Source of the DNA: Hirschia litorea
Lineage (GTDB): Bacteria > Pseudomonadota > Alphaproteobacteria > Caulobacterales > Hyphomonadaceae
NCBI RefSeq assembly: GCF_042665075.1
Contig: NZ_JBHTBR010000005.1
Location: 496,001 to 560,000 of the forward strand
DNA: 64,000 nt
Direction: 5' to 3'
Positions 16,366-26,748 of the stretch are shown here, piece after piece. The notes under the pieces were generated by a model. It saw only the letters and a list, made by a program, of their open reading frames with translations. It was not told the origin of the DNA and made no database searches. The translations under genes were made by a program, and so were the position numbers. Numbering within the stretch: the first letter of the stretch is position 1; every line of letters starts with the position of its first letter.

Positions 16366-19300
16366 TTAGAATTCATACTTCACACCAACGCGCATTTCCC
16401 AAAGAGAAATTGAAGTCTGACGACGCTCCGCATCTGCTGCAAAGAACTCGTTGTAGACGTATTGGTTAGTTGTTTCATCCAAAGAAGCATCAACAATACC
16501 AACTGTTTGCGGGAAGCCAGCTTGGTATACTGCACCCCACTCATCATTCAGCAAGTTACCGATGTTTTCGATAGTGAAGTAAGCTTTTGATTTGTGGCCT
16601 TGCAATGCACCAGGGAATTCCTGCTCAATGCGAAGGTCAAACTTGTTTACCCACTGACCATCTTGTGCGTTACGTCCAGCGATTCCGCCGCGCTCAAGTC
16701 CAGCACCATCAACATATGCGAAGAATGCTGCTTGGTCGAAGCCATCTGCAAATTGTACCAATTGGTCATCTGGACCTGTTGGAACATAAAGCAAGTGGTT
16801 TGCAACTGAGTCATCACCGAACATGTCGTCTGATGATCTGTTGAATGTGAAAGAGTAAGGACGTGCTTGGTAAGCAGCTCCAAACAAGTTTGCACGTGTG
16901 AAATATTCACCGAAGAACGCTTTTTCCCAAGAAACGTTTAGCGTAAAGCGGTGTGGAATTTCGTAGTTAGATGTTGCAACTCCCAAGCTGTTGGCATCAG
17001 TACGCGCAACGTTGAAGAAGTTAGAGTTAGCAACAGAAGATGTCATTGGGTTTGAATCTTCAGCGTCCATGTAGGCATAGCCCAATGTCCATTTCACACC
17101 AACATCATCGTATGATTTAGACAATGCACCGGAAAGTACGTTTGATTTTCCGCCATCGTCATTCGTCAATAGATAGTCACCACCGAAACCAGCAGATCCG
17201 CCATATACAGGGCGACCGTCTGGAGCGTTTCCTTCTTTTTCAAGAGAAATCGCTTGAACAGTAGCTGCATCTTTAGAAGCAGAAAGCAACCAGTCAGCCA
17301 TCAATGTGTAGTCTTCACCCCAGAAACCTGGAAGGTCGAAATTGTATGTGAAACCAGCAGCAATCTTCCACTCTGAAGGAATTTCAAAGTTTGGATCAAG
17401 CGCGTTCACAGGACCGTTTGAAGATGCTGCAGCAACTTGGTTGAATAGACCTTCTGGGATACCGTAGAATGGACGACCAAGACCGTCTTCATCGTTTACG
17501 AAAGTCAAGCTTGAAAGCGGTGCACCTGAACGGTCTTGTGCTTCAAACAAAGCCACACCATTGTTGGAGTAGTTGTTTGAAAGCCAAACATTTGGGTTAC
17601 CACCAGAATAAAGACCAGCACCTGCACGAAGCTGAATGTCACCAGCATCATAGCTAAAGCCTAGGCGTGGCATAAGAAGGTCTTTGCCATCTAGGTTAGA
17701 TGTGTTGTCGAAACCGTATGTGTCGAAGAAGTTTTGGTTTCTTCTCGGCTCATCATCACTTTGGTAATAGTCATAACGAAGACCAGCAGTAATGTTCATG
17801 CCAGCTTTGATTTCCCACTCATCTTGTAGGTACAAAGTGTTCACGGCATAACCAAATTCAGCACCACCATCGTTGGCATTGTTTGTACCAGCAGCGTTTT
17901 CGTATGTGATGCGGCTAGGTGTACCAGCGATAAAGTCATCGATTGAGCTAAAGCGATACTCACCTTCAGCTTCCTGAACGAACAAGTTGAATACGTTTGT
18001 TTCAACGCGCTCAGCACCCAAAGTGATTGAGTGGTTGTTCAATTGGTAGTTCGCAAGACCTTTAAATGTCCATGTGTCATAGTTCAGGTCATTTGCGTGA
18101 CGAGAGTCATCAGAACCTAGGTAAATTGTGTTACCGTTGTGGCTGATTTGAACTTCACCAAACACAGCGCCATCAATTGAAGCTTGTGTGAAGTCAACTT
18201 CGTTTTTAGAAACGCGGAACTCTGTTGAGAAGTTATCAGTCCAGTTAGAGAACAACTGACCTGAGTAAGTTTTTGTCTCAGCACCACGTTGGTAAAGGTG
18301 CTTTGAGTATTCAAACTCGTCATCATCACCATCTGATTCAGATAGGCTCAAACCTTCATCATAGTTGTATGTGAATGATGCACGGTGGTTGTCAGTGATG
18401 TTCGCGTCAACGCGCATCAAGTATTTTTCGTTGAATGTCGCTTCAGTTGCTGGAACCCCACCTGGATCGTAATCATAGATGTTGATTGCAGCATCGCGGA
18501 TACGGTCGAAGTCTGCTTGAGAGAAGCCGATAACTTCTGAACCAGCACCAGAACCTTCAACACCACGGTCGATAGTTGCACCTGGGCCTTCAAACTTTTC
18601 GTAAGCACCAAAGAAGAACAAACGGTCTTTAAGGATTGGACCACCAATTGTGAAACCGTGACGTTTTGTTTCAAATGGTGTTGTTGTGATGGAGTCACCT
18701 TCAGTTTTGTCACCCACCAAGCTGTCATCAGCATAGTCGAAGAATGCAGAACCGTGGAACTCGTTCGTACCTGATTTTGTTACAGCGTTGATGTTACAAG
18801 CTGTGAAACCGTTGTACTGCACATCAAATGGTGCAAGCTCAACAGACACGTTTGAAATAGCATCAAACGGGAATGGCATTTGCTGACCAGGGTATCCGTT
18901 TGCATTCAAACCGAAACCATCGTTCAAGCTCACACCATCAACAGTAAGTGAGTTAAAGCGTGGGTTTGCACCCGCACACTGAACGCCATCACCAAAGCTC
19001 TCATCAATGTATACACGTGGGTCTTGGCGAATGATGTCACGAAGGTCACGGTTTACAGCTGGTGAGTTTTGCAATGTTGAAAGGTCGAAAGTTGAGTTAG
19101 GACCGATTGCAGTTTGGATCACGCTTGCAGCAGAAGCTGTGATAACCATTGTGTCCATCATGCGCTCTTCGTCAGCAGATGTGAACTGAAGGTTCAAATT
19201 CGCTGTTTCACCAAGCGCGATGAAAACATCGTTCAATTGTAGGGATTGGAAACCATCTGCTTCTGCAGTGATTGTGTATGGACCACCAACGTTCAAACCA

Positions 19301-19521
19301 CGCGCAGAGAATGAACCCTGTGAGTTTGCAGTTAAGCTTGTTGCAGAACCTGTACGTGTGTCTGTTACGACAACTTTAGCACCTGATACTGCTTGGCCTT
19401 CTGGTGACGTGACCTGACCACGTAGAGCAGAAGATGTAACCTGAGCTTCAGCTTGCTGAACGATACAAGTTGAAATGGCGGCCATTGCCACGCCGCCGGC
19501 GAGTTGTTTCCAATTGGTCAT
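16366..19521 (-). CDS. TonB-dependent receptor, Oar-like, with carboxypeptidase-regulatory-like domain
   Basis: A 1051-residue outer-membrane protein. A signal peptide (ends near VQQAEA) is followed by a carboxypeptidase regulatory-like/CNA-B-type domain (about 30-115: LRGQVTSPEGQAVSGAKVVVTDT), a plug domain (around 130-270, with RFNSLTVDGVSLNDGFG) and a long beta-barrel ending in MRVGVKYEF, a typical C-terminal Phe signature. The architecture matches the Oar group of TonB-linked receptors, which import large or peptide-derived substrates. No classical TonB box can be assigned with confidence. The ATG at 19521 gives a normal signal peptide; a longer in-frame start at 19683 would add 54 residues unlike any export signal. 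Transcribed alone. Confidence 0.9.
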   Translation of the reverse strand: MTNWKQLAGGVAMAAISTCIVQQAEAQVTSSALRGQVTSPEGQAVSGAKVVVTDTRTGSATSLTANSQGSFSARGLNVGGPYTITAEADGFQSLQLNDVFIALGETANLNLQFTSADEERMMDTMVITASAASVIQTAIGPNSTFDLSTLQNSPAVNRDLRDIIRQDPRVYIDESFGDGVQCAGANPRFNSLTVDGVSLNDGFGLNANGYPGQQMPFPFDAISNVSVELAPFDVQYNGFTACNINAVTKSGTNEFHGSAFFDYADDSLVGDKTEGDSITTTPFETKRHGFTIGGPILKDRLFFFGAYEKFEGPGATIDRGVEGSGAGSEVIGFSQADFDRIRDAAINIYDYDPGGVPATEATFNEKYLMRVDANITDNHRASFTYNYDEGLSLSESDGDDDEFEYSKHLYQRGAETKTYSGQLFSNWTDNFSTEFRVSKNEVDFTQASIDGAVFGEVQISHNGNTIYLGSDDSRHANDLNYDTWTFKGLANYQLNNHSITLGAERVETNVFNLFVQEAEGEYRFSSIDDFIAGTPSRITYENAAGTNNANDGGAEFGYAVNTLYLQDEWEIKAGMNITAGLRYDYYQSDDEPRRNQNFFDTYGFDNTSNLDGKDLLMPRLGFSYDAGDIQLRAGAGLYSGGNPNVWLSNNYSNNGVALFEAQDRSGAPLSSLTFVNDEDGLGRPFYGIPEGLFNQVAAASSNGPVNALDPNFEIPSEWKIAAGFTYNFDLPGFWGEDYTLMADWLLSASKDAATVQAISLEKEGNAPDGRPVYGGSAGFGGDYLLTNDDGGKSNVLSGALSKSYDDVGVKWTLGYAYMDAEDSNPMTSSVANSNFFNVARTDANSLGVATSNYEIPHRFTLNVSWEKAFFGEYFTRANLFGAAYQARPYSFTFNRSSDDMFGDDSVANHLLYVPTGPDDQLVQFADGFDQAAFFAYVDGAGLERGGIAGRNAQDGQWVNKFDLRIEQEFPGALQGHKSKAYFTIENIGNLLNDEWGAVYQAGFPQTVGIVDASLDETTNQYVYNEFFAADAERRQTSISLWEMRVGVKYEF

Positions 19522-19955
19522 CGATAAAATATCCCCGTAAGACCACTGAGTGTGACGCCTGCAAAATTGGGAGGGGCAAGCATCGCGAAAGAATAAGGGT
19601 GCGATACAGTGCTCATGTGACAGTTCAAAGACAATTGTGTTACAGATTGTTTGGGATGTGTTTTTCAACACGCAATGAAGCATTTTTGCAACAAATGACC
19701 CTACGTCACCCTATATGTTGCACGTTTTCTTCGCACATACCGCAAATAAAACAAGCATCATCCAGCTCGTTTTTAGTCAGTACACGAATCATAACGCTAC
19801 GCAAAAAATCTTCCGTAGAAAGATCATATTTTGCGATTTACAAAGCTCTTAAATTGTACGCCGATTAAAATTCTTCTTCTTTATCTGTTTGCCAAAAACC
19901 GCTTATCGCGCATACAAGTTTGTTACACGCAGCAAATAAGAGACCCACTCATCAC
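19522..19955. other. Divergent intergenic region, no gene seen
   Basis: This space of about 430 bases separates the Oar-type receptor (minus) from the GT39 gene (plus). It is AT-rich and must hold both promoters. Open frames here are short and lack ribosome-binding sites or a recognisable product. No convincing operator or RNA structure was found. Confidence 0.5.
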
Positions 19956-21524
19956 ATGACCATTCTGCCTGACTTCGTGCGTCGCTCCCCTATTCGTACC
20001 ACCGCTTGCATAATTGCAGCTCTTGTTTGTGTACGATTGATCAGTGTCTTGCTAAGCCCGCTAAACCTCGGGCCAGATGAAGCCCAATATTGGCGATGGT
20101 CGACGCATTTAGATTGGGGGTATTATTCCAAACCTCCCCTCATTGCGTGGATGATATCTCTTACAACGTCGATATTCGGGCATGGTGAATGGGCTATCAG
20201 ATTGTATGCCCCTATCGGTCATGGATTTGCAGCCTTCTTCATCTTTTTACTGGGTAAGAAAGCGTTTGATATTCGCACTGGCGCATGGGCTAGTGCCATT
20301 TATTTGCTCATGCCTGGCGTATCATTATCTTCCGGTGTCATCTCTACAGACGGATTGCTCCTGCCTTGCTGGACCGCCGCCATAACGCTGCTTTGGTATC
20401 AACGCGATGACACAACATGGCTTAAATCTGTTGGGATGGGTGTTGCGATTGGTTTAGCTTTCCTCGCCAAATACGCCGCCATTTATATATTGGTTGGTTT
20501 CGCTCTCGCTGCGTTAATGGACGCCAAAACCCGTCGTGCTTTATTTTCCCTCAAAGGCTTAGTTGCGCTGGTTTCATTTCTGGCAGTTATTTCTCCAAAT
20601 ATCATTTGGAATGCATCGCATAATTTTGCCACGCTCGGCCATACGGCTGACAATGCCAATTGGGAAAACTCAACATTCAATCTCGGCAATCTTATCAAAT
20701 TTTTCAAAGACCAATTAGGTGTTTTCGGCCCCATATCATTCTTGATCTTATTGTCAGGGTTCGCATTCATTCTCCCTAAAACAGACAAAGATAGCGCACG
20801 AAAAGACAGATGGTTTCTGTGTTTCATCCTCCCTCCACTCATCGTTATTGCGGTGCAGGCGTTTGTGTCTCGTGCTCATGCAAATTGGGCGGCAAGCGCT
20901 TATCCTGCCGCCTCCATTCTCGTCGCGGCGTGGGTTTTGCGGTCCAATTGGACAACTTTCCTCAAATGGGGATTGGGATTTAATGCTGCCATTGGCGCGC
21001 TAATGTTAGCGATTGCTATTCAGCCTACTATTGCTGACGCGATTGGTGGATCAAACTCCATTAAACGTGTTCGCGGCTGGCAAGACTCTGTGGCTCAACT
21101 CGATGCCGCTGCAAAATCAATCAATGCCCAAGGCATCGTCTTTGATGAACGCGAAAACTGGCATGGCATGGATTATTATGGTGAGGCACTCAACAATCCG
21201 CCATCTCACTACCTATGGAAAAGACATGATGAAGCGCATGCTTTTGCCGAATCCTTTGCGCCTGTTCCAGAAGGTTCAACTGACACGATGCTGATTGCAT
21301 CCTTGCGTGATAATTTCAGAGCGCGTATGCGCGCCGACTTCACCGACTTTAACGCAATTGGCCGCATTGATATTCCACTTGGCGGAAATCGCACACGTAC
21401 TTTTTGTTTATATGAAGCTAGCGGATTTCATCCGCTCGCTCGTACAAAAGAATATGAAGCGCGATTTAGAGATGCTCAGGAAAAATGTCCTTTTAAAAGC
21501 CAACTGCCAGAATCTAGCGAATAG
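19956..21524 (+). CDS. Glycosyltransferase family 39 (ArnT/PMT-like)
   Basis: A 522-residue polytopic membrane protein of the PMT_2/GT39 type. The first periplasmic loop has the acidic LGPDEAQYWRW motif, and the following YYSKPPLIAWM is typical. About ten further helices are followed by a soluble C-terminal periplasmic domain of about 170 residues. Members transfer a sugar from a polyprenyl-phosphate donor onto lipid A, glycans or proteins on the periplasmic side; the actual acceptor is unknown. The ATG at 19956 is favoured; an in-frame TTG at 19920 would add 12 residues. It converges with msrA. Confidence 0.85.
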   Translation: MTILPDFVRRSPIRTTACIIAALVCVRLISVLLSPLNLGPDEAQYWRWSTHLDWGYYSKPPLIAWMISLTTSIFGHGEWAIRLYAPIGHGFAAFFIFLLGKKAFDIRTGAWASAIYLLMPGVSLSSGVISTDGLLLPCWTAAITLLWYQRDDTTWLKSVGMGVAIGLAFLAKYAAIYILVGFALAALMDAKTRRALFSLKGLVALVSFLAVISPNIIWNASHNFATLGHTADNANWENSTFNLGNLIKFFKDQLGVFGPISFLILLSGFAFILPKTDKDSARKDRWFLCFILPPLIVIAVQAFVSRAHANWAASAYPAASILVAAWVLRSNWTTFLKWGLGFNAAIGALMLAIAIQPTIADAIGGSNSIKRVRGWQDSVAQLDAAAKSINAQGIVFDERENWHGMDYYGEALNNPPSHYLWKRHDEAHAFAESFAPVPEGSTDTMLIASLRDNFRARMRADFTDFNAIGRIDIPLGGNRTRTFCLYEASGFHPLARTKEYEARFRDAQEKCPFKSQLPESSE

Positions 21525-21542
21525 AAATATAGCGCATCGGGC

Positions 21543-21576
21543 AAAAAAACGCTCACTTATAGCTGTAAGTGAGCGT
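21543..21576 (-). terminator. Terminator between GT39 gene and msrA
   Basis: A perfect 10-bp stem (cgctcactta / taagtgagcg) with a 6-base loop is flanked by seven T on the minus-strand side. It lies 50-80 bases past msrA and 20 bases past the GT39 gene, and probably serves both. Confidence 0.8.
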
Positions 21577-21628
21577 CGCTTTACCTCTTGCTAAGCAGAT
21601 ATATTTCAGCTCGCTACCTCACCCTAAC

Positions 21629-22279
21629 CTAATGGCTATCAGCGCCTGACCAGACCTCTTGCACACGTGCATCACGCCCACAGCTAGATCTATAGTATTT
21701 GTAGCGCAACGGGTTTTTTACATAGTAATCTTGATGATATTCTTCCGCTTTCCAAAACGGGCCAGCATCCAAAATAGGCGTTACAATCTCGCTTGGCAGA
21801 ATGCCGGCAGCGTCCAAGTCAGCCTTTGATTTTTCGGCGATTTCACGCTGTTCAGCATCATTTACAAATACAGCAGTTCTATAGCTATCCCCGCGATCAC
21901 AAAATTGCCCGCCTGCATCAGTTGGATCAACGTGGTGCCAATAGTAATCCAACAGCACTTCAAAGCTTACCTTGCCCGGATCATACTCCACCTGCACCAC
22001 TTCATAATGGCCAGTGTCTTCATATGAAACTTCTTTATAGGTGGGGCTTTCAGTATGTCCGCCTGAATATCCTGACAGCGTAGCAACCACGCCTTCAACT
22101 TTGTCAAAATCAGATTCGACACACCAGAAACAGCCGCCTGCAAAGACAACGGTTTTCGTTTCAACTGCGCTGATTTGTTTAGCTTTTTCTTCCGCTATAT
22201 GTGTTTCCACAGCTGACTGTGAGCAGCTTGCAAGCAAAGTAAGGGAAGCGATAATGGAGAGAGGTTTGAAATGTATCAT
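21629..22279 (-). CDS. msrA: Peptide methionine sulfoxide reductase MsrA, lipoprotein form
   Basis: A 216-residue enzyme that reduces methionine-S-sulfoxide in proteins. The catalytic motif GGCFWC is present (nucleophile Cys50), followed by GYSGGHTESPTYKEV, YEVVQVEYDP and the YYWHHVDPTD loop; a resolving cysteine lies near the C-terminus (SSCGRD). The chosen ATG yields an N-terminal hydrophobic segment with lipobox LLASC (Cys19), so the enzyme should be exported and lipidated, acting on envelope proteins. A GTG at 22333 would extend the N-terminus by 18 residues but spoil the signal peptide. It is 81 bases downstream of the RND pump gene, and may or may not share its transcript. Confidence 0.93.
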   Translation of the reverse strand: MIHFKPLSIIASLTLLASCSQSAVETHIAEEKAKQISAVETKTVVFAGGCFWCVESDFDKVEGVVATLSGYSGGHTESPTYKEVSYEDTGHYEVVQVEYDPGKVSFEVLLDYYWHHVDPTDAGGQFCDRGDSYRTAVFVNDAEQREIAEKSKADLDAAGILPSEIVTPILDAGPFWKAEEYHQDYYVKNPLRYKYYRSSCGRDARVQEVWSGADSH

Positions 22280-22360
22280 GGTGTTAGTATGCGCTAAAAT
22301 CGCATTCCAACAATCGAAAAGTGCGTCTATCACAAGGATTTGAAAACCAGTGAGCGTCGC

Positions 22361-25300
22361 CTACTCCGCCGCATGAACACTTCCACCTGACGGCAGTAAA
22401 GGCCGTTTTTCATCCTCAATGCTTTCAGGGGCTGTATTTCCCAACAGCCGCTTATCCCCGAATCTAGCATAGAAGAACCGCTTTACACGATCCCACATAC
22501 GGTCTCTCCAGCGCCCCATCTTTTCAGGTGCAGCCAACCAAACCGGCGTCACGATCAATGTAATAAAGGTTGAAAATCCAAGTCCAAATACCACAGCAGT
22601 CGAAAGCGGAACCCACCATTCTGATGCTGGGCCACCGCGTGTAATCGAGCCTTCAGCAAAATTAATGTTCATCTGAACAACCATTGGCAGCAATCCACAT
22701 ATAGTTGTTCCAGTTGTTAGCAAAATAGGACGCATCCGTTGCGAAGCGGTCATTACCGCCGCCTCATGCGCGCTACGACCATCACTTATAAGTCGCTGAA
22801 AAGTATCAATTAAAACGATATTATTATTCACAACAATACCCGCCAATGCCACTACACCGGTTCCAGTCATAATCATGGAAATATAGCTAGTCGCCAACTG
22901 CAAGCCTATCAAAACACCGATTGTCGATAGGATTACCGCCGATAGGGTCAACAACACGTGATAGAAGTTATTGAATTCCCATAACAATATCACCCCCATC
23001 AAGAAAAGCGCTCCAAAAGCGGCCGCCTCAAAAAATGCAGCAGCCTCTGCGGAATCTTCATCAGCGCCTTCAAATTTCACCATAACCTGCGGATCAAACT
23101 CTTGATTTTCAACCCATTTTTTTAGTTGTGCGTTCATATGCGCCCCTTGCCCTGCAGCTTCCACATTTGCCCGCAGCGTGAAAACTCTCAATCCGTCTCG
23201 TCTATCAATCCTAGAAAGTTGAGGTGCCGCAACCCGATCTACAAAAGTAGATATCGGCGTCGGCCCATCCGGTGTAGACACAGTTAGATCATCTAATGCC
23301 TCTACAGATCGGTATTCTTCTGGGAAACGGACGCGAATATCCACTTCATCCACAGCATCATCGGGTCTAAACCGTCCCGCAAGCGCTCCATTTGTCACGA
23401 GCTGGACCACACCGCCCACTTGATTGATATCCACGCCAAATTTGGCAGCGCGTTCTCTATCGATATCCAATCGCCACTCTGTACCCGGTAAGGGACGTGT
23501 GTCCTCAAGATCTATCAAACCTTCTGTTTCATCTAACTTTTCTCTTATAAGCGTGGCCGTTTCAAGCAAGGCATCATGATCAGACGAGAACACTGAAATT
23601 TGAACATCTTTTCCAACTGGTGGACCTTCCTCAAACGGGGATATTTCAATGTGCGCACCCGCAAAACTTTTGAATGCTTCGCGTATATCAGCTTCAACCT
23701 TACGCCCATCAATGCCAGGGGCGCTCGAATTTAAATCGACAAGCATCCGCCCCACTGTATCGACGGGAATCGCACCTGCTCCGCTTCCAAACCCGCCCTG
23801 AGAGGCTGCAGGTCCCGTCACAGTAGTCACCGATAATATACCTTCAATCGGCAATACGACACTTTCAGCGCGTTTGGTAATTTCAAACTCTTCTTCGCCC
23901 GATAAATTCCCTTGAGCCCCTACATAAATGTAGAGCTTTTCAGGTTCGGCATTTAAGAAGAAAAACACATTGTGTTGAGTTGACCCAAACCACACTATAA
24001 TCGCTGCACATATCACAAATAATCCGCCAGTAACCGCGAGCGGACGCCGACATAACCGAGAAATCATGCGTGCGTAAAAGCCGAAAAATCCCGATGCTTT
24101 TTCTGGGTCTCCACTTTCACCCGATAAATCATTCAGAGCCGATTCCTGATCCTTATTGCGTCCCCCAACTACGCCCCCCAATACTGGCAGGAATATGAGC
24201 GCCATAAACAAGGAAGATGTAAGCACAAATATCAAGGTAATCGGCAGATAAGACATGAACTTACCTGGCATTGAATTCCAGAATAGGAATGGGAGAAACG
24301 CAGCCAATGTGGTGGCGTTTGAAGCGACAATTGGCCAGAACATACGCTTTCCAGCCGTGGCGAACGCCTCAACTTTATCCAAACCTTCAGCCATCTTCCG
24401 GTCGGCATATTCAACGACAACAATTGCCCCATCGACCAAGATTCCAACCGCTATGACAAGAGCAAATAACACCATCATATTCACGGTGTATCCTGCCCAT
24501 CCCAGAAACAAGAACCCCATAAGGAAACTTGCTGGAATTGAGATACCAACAAGTATTGCAGATCGTAGCCCCAATGCGCCAACCACAATAACCATAACCA
24601 GAATCACAGCTGTCATAATCGATGATTGAAGCGTTGAGATCTGGTCCCCAATTTCCGCAGATTCATCTGCGGTCAGTTCAACATTCAGAGTATCAGGCCA
24701 AGTCTTCTCAAGCCTCTCGATGGTCTCGCGTACATTCGCAACCGTTTCGAGGATGTTGGCCCCGGAACGCTTAACAACCTGCACAGATACAGCTCTCTGA
24801 CCGTTAAAACGCGCATATTCTTCTCGGTCTTTAAAGGTGCGGCGTACTTCTGCGACATCTTTAATTGTGACGACACGGTCGCCATCACGCTTTATCGCAA
24901 TATTAAACGCATCTTCTGGCGTTTCGATCAGGCCAGGCACCTTAATGGAATAGCGCCCTTCACCCATATCTATATTCCCTGCCGGAATAAGATTATTATT
25001 GGCTTGTATCGTACCAAAAATAGAAGCAGCAGAAAGATTATAGGTCTCTAATTTGATGGGATCGACTTGTATCTCGAGAACCTCTTCACGTTCTCCTTCG
25101 ATATTTGCTTCCAATACACCGGGAATGGCTTCAAGATTTTCCTGCAAGTCCCGCGCAATTGCATACAAGCCGCGCTCTGGTATCTCACCATACATATTGA
25201 CAACAACGACTGGAAAACGCGCGGTATTGATTTCAGAAATCACTGGCTCGCGTGTTTCAACAGGAAATTCACGTTTCGCCATGTCAACTTTTTCACGAAC

Positions 25301-25624
25301 ATCAACCAACGCCTGATCGATATCGGCGTCTATCTCAAACTCAATCGCAAGCTGACCAGCTCCCTCCAATGCAGCTGAGTTTATTTCTTTGATACCCTCA
25401 ATTGAACGTACTTCAGCCTCTGTTGGTCGAACCAATAGGCGTTCTGCATCTTCAGGTGAAATGCCTTCCAATGGGATAGTCACCAACACAAATGGAACTT
25501 GAATTTCAGGGGCTGCTTCTTTGGGCAGATTATTATATACAATCATACCTGCTATTAAAGCGCAGACCAATATCGACAACACCATGCGCGCGCGCGATAC
25601 AGCACCATCGATAAGAGCGTTCAT
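22361..25624 (-). CDS. RND efflux transporter, inner-membrane pump subunit
   Basis: A 1087-residue proton-driven RND permease (AcrB superfamily) with two repeats of a periplasmic domain between transmembrane helices. In helix 4 the proton-relay motif reads GILVDGAIVVVEYADR (Asp near residue 398), with one Asp followed by Gly rather than the AcrB Asp-Asp pair; this form is also common in other RND subgroups. The C-terminal half has the matching GIVVNNNIVLIDTFQRL. The substrate cannot be predicted. Its start overlaps the stop of the adaptor gene by one base, so both are made together. No outer-membrane channel gene is adjacent, so a channel encoded elsewhere must be used. Confidence 0.93.
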   Translation of the reverse strand: MNALIDGAVSRARMVLSILVCALIAGMIVYNNLPKEAAPEIQVPFVLVTIPLEGISPEDAERLLVRPTEAEVRSIEGIKEINSAALEGAGQLAIEFEIDADIDQALVDVREKVDMAKREFPVETREPVISEINTARFPVVVVNMYGEIPERGLYAIARDLQENLEAIPGVLEANIEGEREEVLEIQVDPIKLETYNLSAASIFGTIQANNNLIPAGNIDMGEGRYSIKVPGLIETPEDAFNIAIKRDGDRVVTIKDVAEVRRTFKDREEYARFNGQRAVSVQVVKRSGANILETVANVRETIERLEKTWPDTLNVELTADESAEIGDQISTLQSSIMTAVILVMVIVVGALGLRSAILVGISIPASFLMGFLFLGWAGYTVNMMVLFALVIAVGILVDGAIVVVEYADRKMAEGLDKVEAFATAGKRMFWPIVASNATTLAAFLPFLFWNSMPGKFMSYLPITLIFVLTSSLFMALIFLPVLGGVVGGRNKDQESALNDLSGESGDPEKASGFFGFYARMISRLCRRPLAVTGGLFVICAAIIVWFGSTQHNVFFFLNAEPEKLYIYVGAQGNLSGEEEFEITKRAESVVLPIEGILSVTTVTGPAASQGGFGSGAGAIPVDTVGRMLVDLNSSAPGIDGRKVEADIREAFKSFAGAHIEISPFEEGPPVGKDVQISVFSSDHDALLETATLIREKLDETEGLIDLEDTRPLPGTEWRLDIDRERAAKFGVDINQVGGVVQLVTNGALAGRFRPDDAVDEVDIRVRFPEEYRSVEALDDLTVSTPDGPTPISTFVDRVAAPQLSRIDRRDGLRVFTLRANVEAAGQGAHMNAQLKKWVENQEFDPQVMVKFEGADEDSAEAAAFFEAAAFGALFLMGVILLWEFNNFYHVLLTLSAVILSTIGVLIGLQLATSYISMIMTGTGVVALAGIVVNNNIVLIDTFQRLISDGRSAHEAAVMTASQRMRPILLTTGTTICGLLPMVVQMNINFAEGSITRGGPASEWWVPLSTAVVFGLGFSTFITLIVTPVWLAAPEKMGRWRDRMWDRVKRFFYARFGDKRLLGNTAPESIEDEKRPLLPSGGSVHAAE

Positions 25625-26748
25625 TAGCTCTTCTCTCCTTCAAAGAAGGATTCAACGCGCAGACCTTGCTGCACATAGTCTTGCCCTTGAACGATAATAT
25701 TGGCTTCTTGCGGCAAGCCCACAACCCACACACCAGACTGGTCGCTATCAACGATCTCAACAGGGGATAGATTCACAATCGAACTAGGCCCAACATACCG
25801 CACGCCGGGTGCGCCATCATCTGAATACACAATTAACGCAGGCGAGATATGGTGCGCCATACCTTCACCAATCTGGATTCTAATATCAGAAGATTGGCCC
25901 GCAGGAATACTCATGTCTGGATTCTCTAAGGCGATCTCAACTCGATATGTACCCGTCGCAGGATTTGCACTCGAAGCAATATAACGAACCACTCCCTGCA
26001 CTATAGCGTCAGAACGCTGCCCTAAACTCGCAGTCGCCGTTGAACCTGCTTTCAATATACCTGCGTATTTTTCAGATACATCTGCTGCAACAATTAGGGG
26101 GTCTAAATCCAATAATAAGCCACATACTCCGCCCGGCGATAGGAAATCCCCTATCTCGGCTTCGCGCTTTTCAAAAACACCTGCAAAAGGCGCACGTATG
26201 TCGGTCTTTGAGAGTTCAACTTGCGCCCCCTCTAAAGCAGCGGCGGCAGCATCCAAACTGGCTTTTGCTGCTGCTTCTTGGTTTGGAGGTTTCCAGCCTT
26301 TCGCCACAAGATCTTTTGTCGCTTCGTAATCGAATTTGGCGGATGCTAATTTAGCTTTAGCTTCGTCCAACTTCGCTTGGCGCGCATCTACATCCAATCC
26401 ACATAACACCGCATTTAGTTTTACGAGACTGCCTTCTTTTGCGTTAGCTCGAGATACAACTCCAGTTGTCTCAGAACGTACTAAGACAGAGCGAGCTGGC
26501 TCAGAACGCCCTTTCAAACTTAGAAATATCGGATGGGATTCGGCTTTAGAATTGCGCACCAATACACGCACAACTTCTTTGCCATTGCGCTTACCTGGAA
26601 CAGGCTTCTCTAGTGTCGGCACAGCATTGGCCGTTCCCTCAGGGATATGCCCACGTGTATCATCGCCCGAACGAAACAATGCACTTCCGGCAAAATAAAG
26701 AACAAAGACCGCAAGTATTCCTGCGGCAATTTTCATGGACCGCGACAT
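25624..26748 (-). CDS. RND efflux periplasmic adaptor subunit
   Basis: A 374-residue membrane fusion protein. An N-terminal hydrophobic anchor (residues 7-25) is followed by lipoyl half-motifs (VRSETTGVVSRANAKEGSLV and DIRAPFAGVFEKREAEIGDFL), a short alpha-hairpin (about 125-185) and beta-barrel/membrane-proximal domains (NPATGTYRVEIALENPD). It links the inner-membrane pump to an outer-membrane channel. A near-perfect ribosome-binding site (AAAGGAGG) lies 7 bases before the ATG. It is the first gene of a two-gene operon with the pump; no regulator is adjacent. Confidence 0.92.
   Translation of the reverse strand: MSRSMKIAAGILAVFVLYFAGSALFRSGDDTRGHIPEGTANAVPTLEKPVPGKRNGKEVVRVLVRNSKAESHPIFLSLKGRSEPARSVLVRSETTGVVSRANAKEGSLVKLNAVLCGLDVDARQAKLDEAKAKLASAKFDYEATKDLVAKGWKPPNQEAAAKASLDAAAAALEGAQVELSKTDIRAPFAGVFEKREAEIGDFLSPGGVCGLLLDLDPLIVAADVSEKYAGILKAGSTATASLGQRSDAIVQGVVRYIASSANPATGTYRVEIALENPDMSIPAGQSSDIRIQIGEGMAHHISPALIVYSDDGAPGVRYVGPSSIVNLSPVEIVDSDQSGVWVVGLPQEANIIVQGQDYVQQGLRVESFFEGEKS

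Noticed and set aside
19470..19868. A 132-codon plus-strand frame across the start of the Oar-type receptor and its upstream region
   Set aside because: It overlaps the receptor signal peptide region, is Arg/Ser/Thr-rich with no family resemblance, and has no ribosome-binding site.
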